Assembly: GCF_003323715.1 (NCBI RefSeq)
Contig: NZ_QOIN01000035.1
Span: 1 to 64,000, forward strand
From: Streptomyces diacarni
GTDB lineage: Bacteria > Actinomycetota > Actinomycetes > Streptomycetales > Streptomycetaceae
Length of the DNA stretch: 64,000 nucleotides
Direction of reading: 5' to 3'
Positions 17,501 to 26,016 of this stretch are shown here, in pieces. Under the pieces are notes generated by a model, which saw nothing but the letters and a program-made list of their open reading frames with translations, had not been told where the DNA came from and searched no databases. The translations under genes and the position numbers were made by a program. How positions within the stretch are numbered: position 1 is the first letter of the stretch; every line of letters starts with the position of its first letter.

Positions 17501-18558
17501 CGGCGCGTCCTTTCGTCTTCGCCGCAGGAGCGGCGCGCTATGAGGTGGGCGGAGAGCGTGACGGAGCCGGCGCTCCCTCCCCCGGACTTCTCCCCCGGCC
17601 TCGGGCCGGGAGGTGCCCCCAGGGGGGAGCGCCGCTCCACCAGGTCGGTCAGTGCGGCGACCGCGCGGTGGCCCAGCTGTTGGGTCGGCTGGGCTATGGC
17701 GGTGATCGGGGGGTCGGTGTGCAGGAACCACGGGATGTCGTCGAAGGCGGCCAGCGACACGTCGTCGGGCACCCGCAGACCGAGGGTGCGCACCTGTTCC
17801 ATGACGCCGAGTGCCATCAGGTTGTCCGTCGCGAAAACGGCGTCGGGCGGTTCGGGGAGCGTGAAGAAGCTCTCGGTCACCCGGCGGCCGCTCGCCGTCT
17901 GGAAGTCGCCCTGCCCGATGTAGTGGTCGGGCAGCGGCAGGCCGTGCTCGGCCAGCGCGCCGCGGAAGGCGGCCAGCCGCTCGTTGCTGGTGGTGCTGGC
18001 GACGGGTCCGGTGATGATGGCCAGCTTCCGGTGGCCGAGGGCGTACAGGTGGGCGACGAGTTCGCGCACGGCGCTGCGCCCGTCGGCGCGCACCAGCGGT
18101 ACGTCCAGGCCCGCGATCCACCGGTCGACGAAGACCATGGGGATACCGGCGAGCGCCGCCTCGCGCAGCGCGAGGGAGTCGCCGTCGGCGGGGGAGACGA
18201 GCAGGCCGTCGATCCTGCGGTCCAGCAGCGTGCGCACGTGGTGGTCCTGGAGCGTGAGCTGCTCGTCCGCGTTGCCGATGATGACGCTGTAGCCGCGGGC
18301 GCGCGCCTCGTCCTCGACGGCGCGGGCCAGCTCGGTGAAGAAAGGATTCAGCACGTCGCTGATGACCAGGCCGAGGGTGCGGGTCTGGTCCGTGCGCAGG
18401 GAACGGGCCAGTGTGTTGGGCCGGTAGCTCAGCTCGGAGACGGCGGCCAGCACCCGGGTCCTGGTCTCCTCGCGGACCCCCGAGTGGTCGTTGAGGACGC
18501 GGGAGACCGTGGCGACGGAGACGCCCGCACGTGCCGCCACGTCCTTGATGCCTGCCAT
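17497..18558 (-). CDS. rbsR: LacI-family repressor of the ribose operon
   Basis: This 353-residue transcription factor heads the rbs operon, which it probably represses until ribose or a derivative binds. The N-terminal helix-turn-helix is clear (IKDVAARAGVSVATVSRVLN), followed by the hinge YRPNTLARSLR and a sugar-binding core with FVDRWIAGLDVP, AIITGP and FATDNLMALG. I start it at ATG 18558; a TTG at 18576 is also possible. Near the C-terminus an extra block of about 20 residues (APPGPRPGEKSGGG and flanks) interrupts the conserved VERRS/AGSVTLSAHL junction and is encoded by a palindromic DNA element. The stop overlaps rbsA by four bases. Confidence 0.9.
   Translation of the reverse strand: MAGIKDVAARAGVSVATVSRVLNDHSGVREETRTRVLAAVSELSYRPNTLARSLRTDQTRTLGLVISDVLNPFFTELARAVEDEARARGYSVIIGNADEQLTLQDHHVRTLLDRRIDGLLVSPADGDSLALREAALAGIPMVFVDRWIAGLDVPLVRADGRSAVRELVAHLYALGHRKLAIITGPVASTTSNERLAAFRGALAEHGLPLPDHYIGQGDFQTASGRRVTESFFTLPEPPDAVFATDNLMALGVMEQVRTLGLRVPDDVSLAAFDDIPWFLHTDPPITAIAQPTQQLGHRAVAALTDLVERRSPLGAPPGPRPGEKSGGGSAGSVTLSAHLIARRSCGEDERTRR
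17573..17632. repeat. Palindromic GC-rich repeat inserted in rbsR
   Basis: A nested inverted repeat occupies about 60 bp: outer arms CTCCCTCCCCC and GGGGGGAGCG, inner arms CCCGGCC-TCG-GGCCGGG. It resembles intergenic hairpin repeats common in Streptomyces but lies in frame inside rbsR. Confidence 0.75.
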
Positions 18559-18662
18559 TGCGGTGCCGTGTTCCAAGCTGGGAGTGAGCGATCAGATACA
18601 GGAAGGGGGGAGGCTGAAATGCCGCCGTGCGCAGGGCACTCGGAGGGGCGCCGCGCCGCGCA

Positions 18663-18676
18663 TGGAAACGATTACA
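18663..18676. promoter_or_regulatory. Cre-like LacI-family operator upstream of rbsR
   Basis: Read on the minus strand, TGTAATCGTTTCCA is an imperfect palindrome centred on CG. It fits the cre-type consensus TGWAANCGNTNWCA at 13 of 14 positions. It lies 105 bp upstream of the rbsR start, in the rbsR/recD2 intergenic region, where an autoregulatory operator is expected. No clear -10/-35 pair could be assigned. Confidence 0.65.
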
Positions 18677-18852
18677 TCGGTCATGGAATGTGATGTGCGC
18701 ATGGTGACGCAAGTTGAGAGCGGTGCCGATGCGAGATCGTGATGATGCGCGTGCAGCCGCAACTACGGCCCTTACGCGGACAGTTCCCGGAGGTTACGAG
18801 GAGTTGTCCACAGGGCTGCCGGTCTGTCGGTTTCCGCCGCTACGGTCGTGAC

Positions 18853-21132
18853 ATGACGTACCAGCCAGCCGTGCTCGAAGGGGTACTGGAGCGCATCACC
18901 TACGCCAACGAGGACAACGGGTACACGGTCGCCCGCGTCGACACGGGCCGCGGCGCCGGTGACCTGCTGACGGTCGTCGGCGCGCTGCTGGGCGCACAGG
19001 CGGGCGAGTCGCTGCGCATGGAGGGCCGCTGGGGCTCCCACCCGCAGTACGGGCGCCAGTTCCATGTGGACAACTACGTCACGGTGCTGCCCGCCACCGT
19101 CCAGGGCATCCGCCGCTACCTGGGCTCGGGGCTCGTCAAGGGCGTCGGGCCGCGCATCGCCGACCGGATCGTCAGCCACTTCGGCGTGCGCACCCTCCAG
19201 GTCATCGAGGAGGACCCGAAGAAGCTGATCGAGGTCCCCGGGCTCGGCCCCAAGCGCACCGAGCTGATCGCCGCCGCCTGGGAGGAGCAGAAGGCCATCA
19301 AGGAGGTGATGGTCTTCCTCCAGGGCGTCGGCGTCTCCACCTCCATCGCCGTGCGCATCTACAAGAGGTACGGGGACGCGTCGATCTCCGTGGTGCGCGG
19401 CAACCCCTACCGGCTCGCGGCCGACGTGTGGGGCATCGGCTTCCTGACCGCGGACCGCATCGCCCAGTCCGTCGGCATCCCGCACGACAGCCCGGAGCGC
19501 GTCAAGGCCGGCCTGCGGCACGCGCTGTCGCAGTCTTCCGACCAGGGGCACTGCTTCCTCCCCGAGGAGCGGCTCATCTCCGAGGCGGTCAAGCTCCTCC
19601 AGGTCGACACCGGCCTGGTCATCGACTGCCTGGGGGAGCTGGCCGCCGACGAGGAGGAGGGCGGCGTCGTCCGCGAGGCGGTGCCAGACCCCGAGGACCC
19701 CGAGCGCGATCTGACCGCCGTCTACCTGGTCCCCTTCCACCGCGCGGAGCGGGCACTGGCCGCCCAGCTCCACCGGCTGCTGCACACCCCCGAGGACCTG
19801 CTGCCCGCCTTCCAGGACGTGGACTGGGAGGCGGCGCTGGGCTGGCTCGCCTCCCGTACGGGCGCCGTGCTCGCGCCGGAGCAGAAGGAGGCGGTCAGGC
19901 TCGCGCTGACCAGCAAGGTGGCGGTGCTGACCGGCGGTCCTGGATGCGGCAAGTCCTTCACGGTGCGCTCGGTGGTGGAGCTGGCCCGCGCGAAGAAGGC
20001 CCGCGTGGTGCTGGCCGCTCCCACGGGCCGGGCGGCCAAGCGGCTGGCCGAGCTGACCGGCGCCGAGGCCTCCACCGTGCACCGGCTGCTGGAGCTGAAG
20101 CCGGGCGGCGACGCGGCCTACGACAGGGAGCGCCCGCTCCAGGCGGATCTGGTGGTGGTGGACGAGGCCTCGATGCTCGACCTGCTGCTGGCCAACAAGC
20201 TGATCAAGGCGGTGCCGCCGGGCGCGCACCTGCTGCTGGTCGGCGACGTGGACCAGCTCCCCTCGGTCGGCGCCGGCGAGGTGCTGCGCGACCTGCTGGC
20301 CGACGGGGGGCCGGTGCCGGCCGTGCGGCTCAAGCGGATCTTCCGCCAGGCCCAGCAGTCCGGCGTGGTGACCAACGCGCACCGCATCAACGCGGGCGCC
20401 CCGCCGCTGACCCAGGGCATGAGCGACTTCTTCCTCTTCGTGGAGGAGGACACCGAGGCGGCCGGTGCGCTGACGGTGGACGTGGCGGCGCGCCGCGTTC
20501 CGGCGAAGTTCGGGCTCGACCCGCGCGACGTGCAGGTGCTGGCCCCCATGCACCGCGGCCCCGCCGGTGCGGGCGCCCTCAACGGGCTGCTCCAGCAGGC
20601 GATCACCCCGGCCCGTCCCGGGCTGCCGGAGAAGCGGTTCGGCGGCCGCCTCTTCCGGGTGGGTGACAAGGTCACCCAGATCAGGAACAACTACGAGAAG
20701 GGGGCCAACGGCGTCTTCAACGGCACGGTCGGCGTCGTGACCGCGCTCGACACCGACGAGCAGCGGCTGAGGGTACGCACCGACGAGGACGAGGAGATCG
20801 GCTACGACTTCGACGAGCTGGACGAGCTCTCCCACGCCTACGCGGTCACCATCCACCGTTCGCAGGGCAGCGAGTATCCGGCCGTGGTGATCCCGGTCAC
20901 CACCGGCGCCTGGATGATGCTCCAGCGGAATCTGCTGTACACGGCGGTGACGCGGGCCAGAAGGCTGGTGGTTCTGGTCGGCTCACGCAGGGCACTCGGT
21001 CAAGCGGTGCGCACCGTCTCGGCCGGCCGGCGGTGCACGGCGCTCGATCACCGGTTGGCCGGACGCAGGCCGCCCCGAGAGGCGGGGAGGGTTCCGGGGG
21101 GTGACCATGACGGCCAGAAGGGTGCAGGATAG
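18853..21132 (+). CDS. recD2: RecD2-type ATP-dependent 5'-3' DNA helicase
   Basis: This 759-residue superfamily 1B helicase is the stand-alone RecD2 form found in bacteria without RecBC partners. The N-terminal domain (PAVLEGVLERITYANEDNGY) and tandem helix-hairpin-helix region (GVGPRIADRIV, VPGLGPKRTELI) precede the motor. Walker A is TGGPGCGKS with Lys367, Walker B is VVVDEASML, and VTIHRSQGSEYPAV with LLYTAVTRA marks the last helicase motifs. I start at ATG 18853, where family similarity begins; an upstream frame to 18739 lacks it. It probably acts in DNA repair or replication fork restart. The last 40 residues are Arg/Gly-rich and poorly conserved. Confidence 0.92.
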   Translation: MTYQPAVLEGVLERITYANEDNGYTVARVDTGRGAGDLLTVVGALLGAQAGESLRMEGRWGSHPQYGRQFHVDNYVTVLPATVQGIRRYLGSGLVKGVGPRIADRIVSHFGVRTLQVIEEDPKKLIEVPGLGPKRTELIAAAWEEQKAIKEVMVFLQGVGVSTSIAVRIYKRYGDASISVVRGNPYRLAADVWGIGFLTADRIAQSVGIPHDSPERVKAGLRHALSQSSDQGHCFLPEERLISEAVKLLQVDTGLVIDCLGELAADEEEGGVVREAVPDPEDPERDLTAVYLVPFHRAERALAAQLHRLLHTPEDLLPAFQDVDWEAALGWLASRTGAVLAPEQKEAVRLALTSKVAVLTGGPGCGKSFTVRSVVELARAKKARVVLAAPTGRAAKRLAELTGAEASTVHRLLELKPGGDAAYDRERPLQADLVVVDEASMLDLLLANKLIKAVPPGAHLLLVGDVDQLPSVGAGEVLRDLLADGGPVPAVRLKRIFRQAQQSGVVTNAHRINAGAPPLTQGMSDFFLFVEEDTEAAGALTVDVAARRVPAKFGLDPRDVQVLAPMHRGPAGAGALNGLLQQAITPARPGLPEKRFGGRLFRVGDKVTQIRNNYEKGANGVFNGTVGVVTALDTDEQRLRVRTDEDEEIGYDFDELDELSHAYAVTIHRSQGSEYPAVVIPVTTGAWMMLQRNLLYTAVTRARRLVVLVGSRRALGQAVRTVSAGRRCTALDHRLAGRRPPREAGRVPGGDHDGQKGAG

Positions 21133-21265
21133 CCAGATGGGCGGCACTCCGTGCCACCATGGAGCCCTCTGGCTGACCCCCAGTGCACCGCACAGCGCTG
21201 GATAAGGGAGAGTGGAAGAAGCCAGGGCACCTCGAAGAAGAGGCACTACGTCGGTGAGGGATGAC

Positions 21266-22570
<1,305 letters not shown>

Positions 22571-22645
22571 GGCGAGCCGTCGCCCGGCGGGGCCGTCTCC
22601 CCTCCTCGGCCCCCGCGTCCTCTTTCGGCCCTCTTTCGGCCCTCT

Positions 22646-22681
22646 CGGAAGGCCCCGGTCCTCTCGGACCGGGGCCTTCCG
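22646..22681 (+). terminator. Strong hairpin terminator of citrate synthase
   Basis: A perfect 15-bp stem, CGGAAGGCCCCGGTC at 22646-22660 and its complement at 22667-22681, closes a six-base CTCTCG loop 75 bp after the gltA stop. Confidence 0.92.
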
Positions 22682-22978
22682 GTTGTGCGGCGTAGGCCTT
22701 CCGTGTCCGGATTTTCGCCCTCCGCTTGTGAGAGTCGTGAAAGAGACGTAGGTCACAGAAATTGGGGGGTAACCATCGGCGGGGTTCGGGGGTCTAACCG
22801 GGTGGCGTCGGCCTCCCGGCGGAGTCGCCGCCGCACTTCGTGTCCGTCTTGGGGGACGGATGTGAGGTGAAGAAACGGTGAACGTGTGCGGGAAGCTTTG
22901 AGCGGCCTCCCGGCCCGCACGGTCACCCGAAGAGCGCCCGGCCAGGATCCCGTGGGGGGAATCCATGACCGGGAAGAG
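22682..22978 (+). other. Gene-free region between two terminators; candidate small RNA
   Basis: No protein-coding gene is supported. The stretch is AT-richer near 22720-22770 and carries GTGA-N12-TCAC at 22737-22756. Two related blocks follow, GGGGGGTAACC and GGGGGTCTAACC. It runs directly into the hairpin at 22979-23030. A transcript starting near 22740 and ending at that hairpin would be a leaderless noncoding RNA of about 290 nt. This is inference from layout only; no known RNA family was recognised. Confidence 0.3.
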
Positions 22979-23030
22979 AAAGCGCCCCGTCGACGGGCCC
23001 GTGGGGGGACTCGGCCGATGGGGCGCTTTT
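22979..23030. terminator. Hairpin terminator near the copZ 3' end
   Basis: Arms AAAGCGCCCC (22979-22988) and GGGGCGCTTTT (from 23020) pair across a GC-rich interior. A short T-run follows on the plus strand and A-residues precede on the other, so it can end transcription from either direction. The convergent copZ stops at 23051. Confidence 0.7.
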
Positions 23031-23050
23031 CGCTGTCCGGTGGCGTGCTC

Positions 23051-23269
23051 TCAGGCGCGGCCGATCAGTTCGTAGCCGGCCTCGTCGACGGCGTCGCGCA
23101 CGGCGGCGTCGTCCAGTTCGCCGGTCGAGGTGACGGCGACCTGCCCGGAGGCCGCCTGGGCCTGCACCGCCGAGACGCCCTCGATCCGGGAGATCTCCTC
23201 CGAGACCGCGCCCTCGCAGTGGCCGCAGGTCATTCCGGAAACCTTGTATGTGGTCGTGACGGTGCTCAT
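23051..23269 (-). CDS. copZ: CopZ-type copper chaperone (heavy-metal-associated domain)
   Basis: This 72-residue single-domain protein carries Cu(I) in the cytoplasm and hands it to a P-type ATPase or to CsoR. It has one HMA domain with the metal-binding pair Cys15 and Cys18 in GMTCGHC, and a beta-alpha-beta-beta-alpha-beta pattern across its length. The ATG at 23269 has AGGAG upstream; the longer frame to 23344 is not family-like. A CsoR-type palindrome lies about 135 bp upstream, which suits copper induction. The usual partner gene copA is not in this window on either side. Confidence 0.92.
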   Translation of the reverse strand: MSTVTTTYKVSGMTCGHCEGAVSEEISRIEGVSAVQAQAASGQVAVTSTGELDDAAVRDAVDEAGYELIGRA

Positions 23270-23401
23270 GGCCGACTCCTCGTTCTCGGTACGGCGTTTC
23301 CGTACGGCCTGTCCGTACGGAGTGCGCAGTGCGCAGCGCTGCATGGGGCCCGCACGGGTGGCCCCGCAAGAGGGCCGGGTGGCGGGCGCGAGGTCGACTC
23401 T

Positions 23402-23418
23402 ATACCCCTAGAGGGTAT
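23402..23418. promoter_or_regulatory. CsoR-type copper-responsive operator
   Basis: ATACCCCTAGAGGGTAT is an almost perfect palindrome matching the known CsoR operator form (ATACCC, C/G tract, GGGTAT). It lies upstream of copZ. On the minus strand TATAGA directly overlaps its edge and could serve as a -10 element, so binding would block polymerase. Confidence 0.75.
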
Positions 23419-23427
23419 GTACCAAGC

Positions 23428-23493
23428 GTGCTACTGGCGCGCACCGGCCGTGCTACTGGCGCACACCGGCCGTGCTACTGGCGCGCACCGACC
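23428..23493. repeat. 22-bp tandem repeat upstream of copZ
   Basis: Three 22-bp units at 23428-23449, 23450-23471 and 23472-23493 share GTGCTACTGGCGC and ACCG. They differ at one or two bases. They begin ten bases beyond the CsoR-type site, on the side away from copZ. Confidence 0.92.
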
Positions 23494-23659
23494 GCAGCGG
23501 TCGCGCCCCCTAAGGGGGCACCTTGAGGGGGCCTCCAGGCGACCCCTGGGATTCCCCGGGCATGGCCGTCAGGGCGTTGTGCCGCCGCACGCCCACCTGT
23601 CAGCTGGCTCTGACAGGTGAAAGACGCCCGGAGCGGACGGGCGCACGGGCGGAGAGCGG

Positions 23660-24453
23660 GTGAGGGGTGTGGAAGGCGCACTGTGGGGGATGGTGGTGCT
23701 GCTCGCGCTCACCACGCTGCCGCCCCTCGTTCCCAACGCCGCGCTGATCGCCACGGCGGGCTCGCTCGCCGCCGAGGGCAGGCTGTGTCCCTCCCGCTGG
23801 TGCTGCTGACCGTGGCGGGCAGCGCGCTGGCGGGAGACGCGATCGTCCACGGGGCGGGCCGGAGAGCGGGCCGGCGCCTCGACGCCCTGCTGAGCGCGCG
23901 TCCGCGCCGCAGGGCCGCGTTCGACTGGACGGCGGAGCGCGTGTGGCGGCACGGCGTGCCCTTCGTGCTGGTCGTCCGCTTTCTGCCCAGCGGGCGTCTG
24001 CTCGGCGGCCTGGCCGCGGGTGCCGCCGGCTATCCGGCCCGGCGGTTCCTGCTGGGTGCGGGTCTGGCGGAGCTGCTGTGGGCCGGGTACGCGGTGGGGA
24101 TCGGCTACTGGGGCGGGCGGGCGTTCGCGGGGACGCTGCCCGGGGCGCTCGTCGGAGTGGGCGCCTCGGGGGCGCTGGCGGGGTGCGCCGCGCTGGTGCG
24201 GTGGGGTTTGCGGCGCCGCGCCCGCGGGGCGGCACGCGTGGTGCCGCCCCACGGTGGCGGGTCCTTCTGCGGCTCCGCCGGCGCGCCCTCCGGCGGGCCG
24301 GCTGTCGGGTCCGCCGGTGAACCCTCCGGTGGGCCCTTTGACTGGTCCGCCTCAGCGGCCTCCGCGGTGACCCGGCCTGCGGGTGACCCAGTCGCGGATG
24401 GTGTCGGCGAACCAGTAGGGCTTACCTCCCTCCACGAGGTCGGGCGGCGGTAG
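23660..24453 (+). pseudogene. DedA/VTT-family membrane protein gene, frameshifted
   Basis: DedA-like proteins are small integral membrane proteins thought to act in lipid or membrane homeostasis. The N-terminal part starts at GTG 23660 behind GGAGAG and encodes ALWGMVVLLALTTLPPLVPN and on to AAEGRL. It then stops at 23809 in the wrong frame. The remainder, beginning SLPLVLLTVAGSALAGDA, continues in another frame from about 23785. Restoring one base near 23785 would join GRL to SLPLVLL exactly as in the family. The distal part keeps VPFVLVVRFLPSGR and further hydrophobic segments. The tail from about 24240 is repetitive (GSAGAPSGGP-like) and runs 100 bp into the convergent regulator gene, so a second defect near the end is possible. 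It may be a sequencing error. Confidence 0.7.
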
Positions 24454-24546
24454 GAGGCCGTGTTTCTTGTAGGAGCGCACGGTGTCGGGCTGCACGCTGA
24501 TGTGCGCGGCGATCTCCTTGTACGACCAGAGCCGTCGGTCGGCCAT
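24352..24546 (-). CDS. Small MerR-like helix-turn-helix regulator
   Basis: This 64-residue protein is essentially one winged helix-turn-helix: WSYKEIAAHISVQPDTVR followed by SYKKHGLLPPPD and GGKPYWFADTIRDWV. This matches the small MerR/AlpA-type DNA-binding proteins common in Streptomyces. No effector domain is present, so it is a stand-alone DNA-binding module. The ATG at 24546 is preceded by GGGAGG. It diverges from the inositol operon, with 246 bp between them, and could regulate it. That is only positional inference. Confidence 0.8.
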   Translation of the reverse strand: MADRRLWSYKEIAAHISVQPDTVRSYKKHGLLPPPDLVEGGKPYWFADTIRDWVTRRPGHRGGR

Positions 24547-24707
24547 CTCGCACCTCCCAGGTTGGCTGGTGGGCAGGCGTCAGCCTGTGTGGGGTGAACG
24601 ACGCGGAGTGATCCTCGGCGGGGCGCTGTGGGCGCCCTGTGACAGTGGCCCCGTGGAACCGTGACATTGGTGACGGGCGCACCGAAGGGCAGGAGGGTAG
24701 GTCAATA

Positions 24708-24752
24708 TGTAAGGACAAACTGTTGACAGGTGTCTCCGGGGCGGCGGACGAT
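24708..24752 (+). promoter_or_regulatory. Candidate promoter and operator of the inositol operon
   Basis: TTGACA at 24723-24728 is a perfect -35 hexamer. GACGAT at 24747-24752, 18 bp on, is a weak -10. Just upstream, TGTAAGGACA at 24708-24717 is, on the other strand, one mismatch from the IolR motif KGWCHTRACA described in Corynebacterium. iolC starts 41 bp after the -10. Confidence 0.35.
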
Positions 24753-24792
24753 GTGCCGGGCACGCACCCGCCGAGGAGAGGGGACGCGATAC

Positions 24793-25848
24793 ATGACCGC
24801 ACCGCACGACGTGGTCACCCCGCACGACGTGGTCACCATGGGCCGCATCGGGGTCGACCTCTACCCCCTGCAGACCGGCGTGCCGCTCCAGCACGTGGAC
24901 AGCTTCGGAAAGTTCCTCGGCGGGTCCGCCACCAACGTGGCCGTCGCCGCCTCGCGGCTCGGCCGCTCCGCCGCGGTGGTGACGCGTACGGGTGACGACC
25001 CGTTCGGCGTCTACTGCCACGAGGCGCTGCGCGGTTTCGGCGTGGACGACCGGTGGGTGACGTCCGTGCGGCGCTACCCCACCCCGGTCACGTTCTGCGA
25101 GATCTTCCCGCCGGACGACTTCCCGCTCTACTTCTACCGCCGGCCCAAGGCGCCCGACCTCGAACTGCGGGCCGACGAGCTGGACCTGGCCGGTGTCGCC
25201 GCCGCCCGCATCTTCTGGACGACCGGCACGGGACTGTGTGCGGAACCCAGCCGTACGGCCACTCTCGCGGCGCTGGCGGCACGTGAGAAGGACCGGGCCC
25301 CGGAAGGCCACGTGGCCGGCACAGGCGCGGGCCCGCGCGCTGCGGGCGCCGCCGTCGCCACCGTCTTCGACCTGGACTGGCGGCCCATGTTCTGGGGCGC
25401 CGGCGTCGAGGGGGAGTTGAGCGTGGCCCAGGCCGCCGAGGCGGCCCGCCCCCACTACCGTGCGGCGCTCGCCCACGCCACCGTCGCCGTGGGCAATCTC
25501 GCCGAGTGCGAGGTCGCCACCGGGGTCCGCGAGCCGCGCGCCTGTGCCGAGGCCCTGTTGGCGGCCGGCGCCCGGCTGGCCGTCGTCAAGCTGGGCCCGG
25601 AGGGCGTGCTGGCCCTCCATGCGGACGGCTCGGCCGCGCAGGTGCCGCCGCATCCGGTGGAGGTCGTCAACGGGCTGGGCGCCGGGGACGCGTTCGGCGG
25701 TGCCCTGTGCCACGGGCTGCTGGCCGGCTGGGACCTGGAGTACCTGATGCGGTATGCCAACGCCGCGGGAGCGTTGGTCGCCTCCCGGCTGGCCTGTTCC
25801 TCCGCGATGCCGGCGGCGTCCGAGGTCGAGGAGCTGCTGCGCGGTTGA
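24793..25848 (+). CDS. iolC: 5-dehydro-2-deoxygluconokinase
   Basis: IolC phosphorylates 5-dehydro-2-deoxygluconate in the myo-inositol pathway. This 351-residue protein is a PfkB-family kinase with GRIGVDLYPLQTGVPL, the substrate loop GGSATNVAVAASRLG, and the C-terminal NGLGAGDAFGGAL with catalytic Asp. The YPLQ and FYRRPKAPDL segments are typical of IolC. ATG 24793 lies downstream of GAGGAGAGGGG. The first residues are a duplicated PHDVVT, so initiation could be slightly further in. Residues around 165-185 (REKDRAPEGHVAGTGAG) form a nonconserved insert. It is the first gene of the operon, with the next gene 168 bp downstream. Confidence 0.9.
   Translation: MTAPHDVVTPHDVVTMGRIGVDLYPLQTGVPLQHVDSFGKFLGGSATNVAVAASRLGRSAAVVTRTGDDPFGVYCHEALRGFGVDDRWVTSVRRYPTPVTFCEIFPPDDFPLYFYRRPKAPDLELRADELDLAGVAAARIFWTTGTGLCAEPSRTATLAALAAREKDRAPEGHVAGTGAGPRAAGAAVATVFDLDWRPMFWGAGVEGELSVAQAAEAARPHYRAALAHATVAVGNLAECEVATGVREPRACAEALLAAGARLAVVKLGPEGVLALHADGSAAQVPPHPVEVVNGLGAGDAFGGALCHGLLAGWDLEYLMRYANAAGALVASRLACSSAMPAASEVEELLRG
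24802..24837 (+). repeat. 18-bp tandem duplication at the iolC N-terminus
   Basis: Two identical 18-bp copies (24802-24819 and 24820-24837) encode PHDVVT twice, immediately before the conserved MGRIGVDLY. The duplication keeps the frame. Confidence 0.9.
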
Positions 25849-26016
25849 GCGGGCGCCCCACCGCGGCGGTGCCGCTCCGATGCGCGGTGTCGCCGAGCCG
25901 CGGTCTCAGCGACCCGCGGTGGCGCCGTTCCGCCGTGTTCCCGTGCGCCCTGCCCCCCCCAACCCGTCGCGGACCCTGCGCAGACCCCCCGACGATTCTT
26001 CGAAAGCGAGCCCACC

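Noticed and set aside
22900..23030. Riboswitch-like G-rich blocks upstream of the copZ-side terminator
   Set aside because: I looked for the ydaO/c-di-AMP pattern and other known riboswitch cores and could not fit the conserved elements; kept only as a candidate noncoding RNA.
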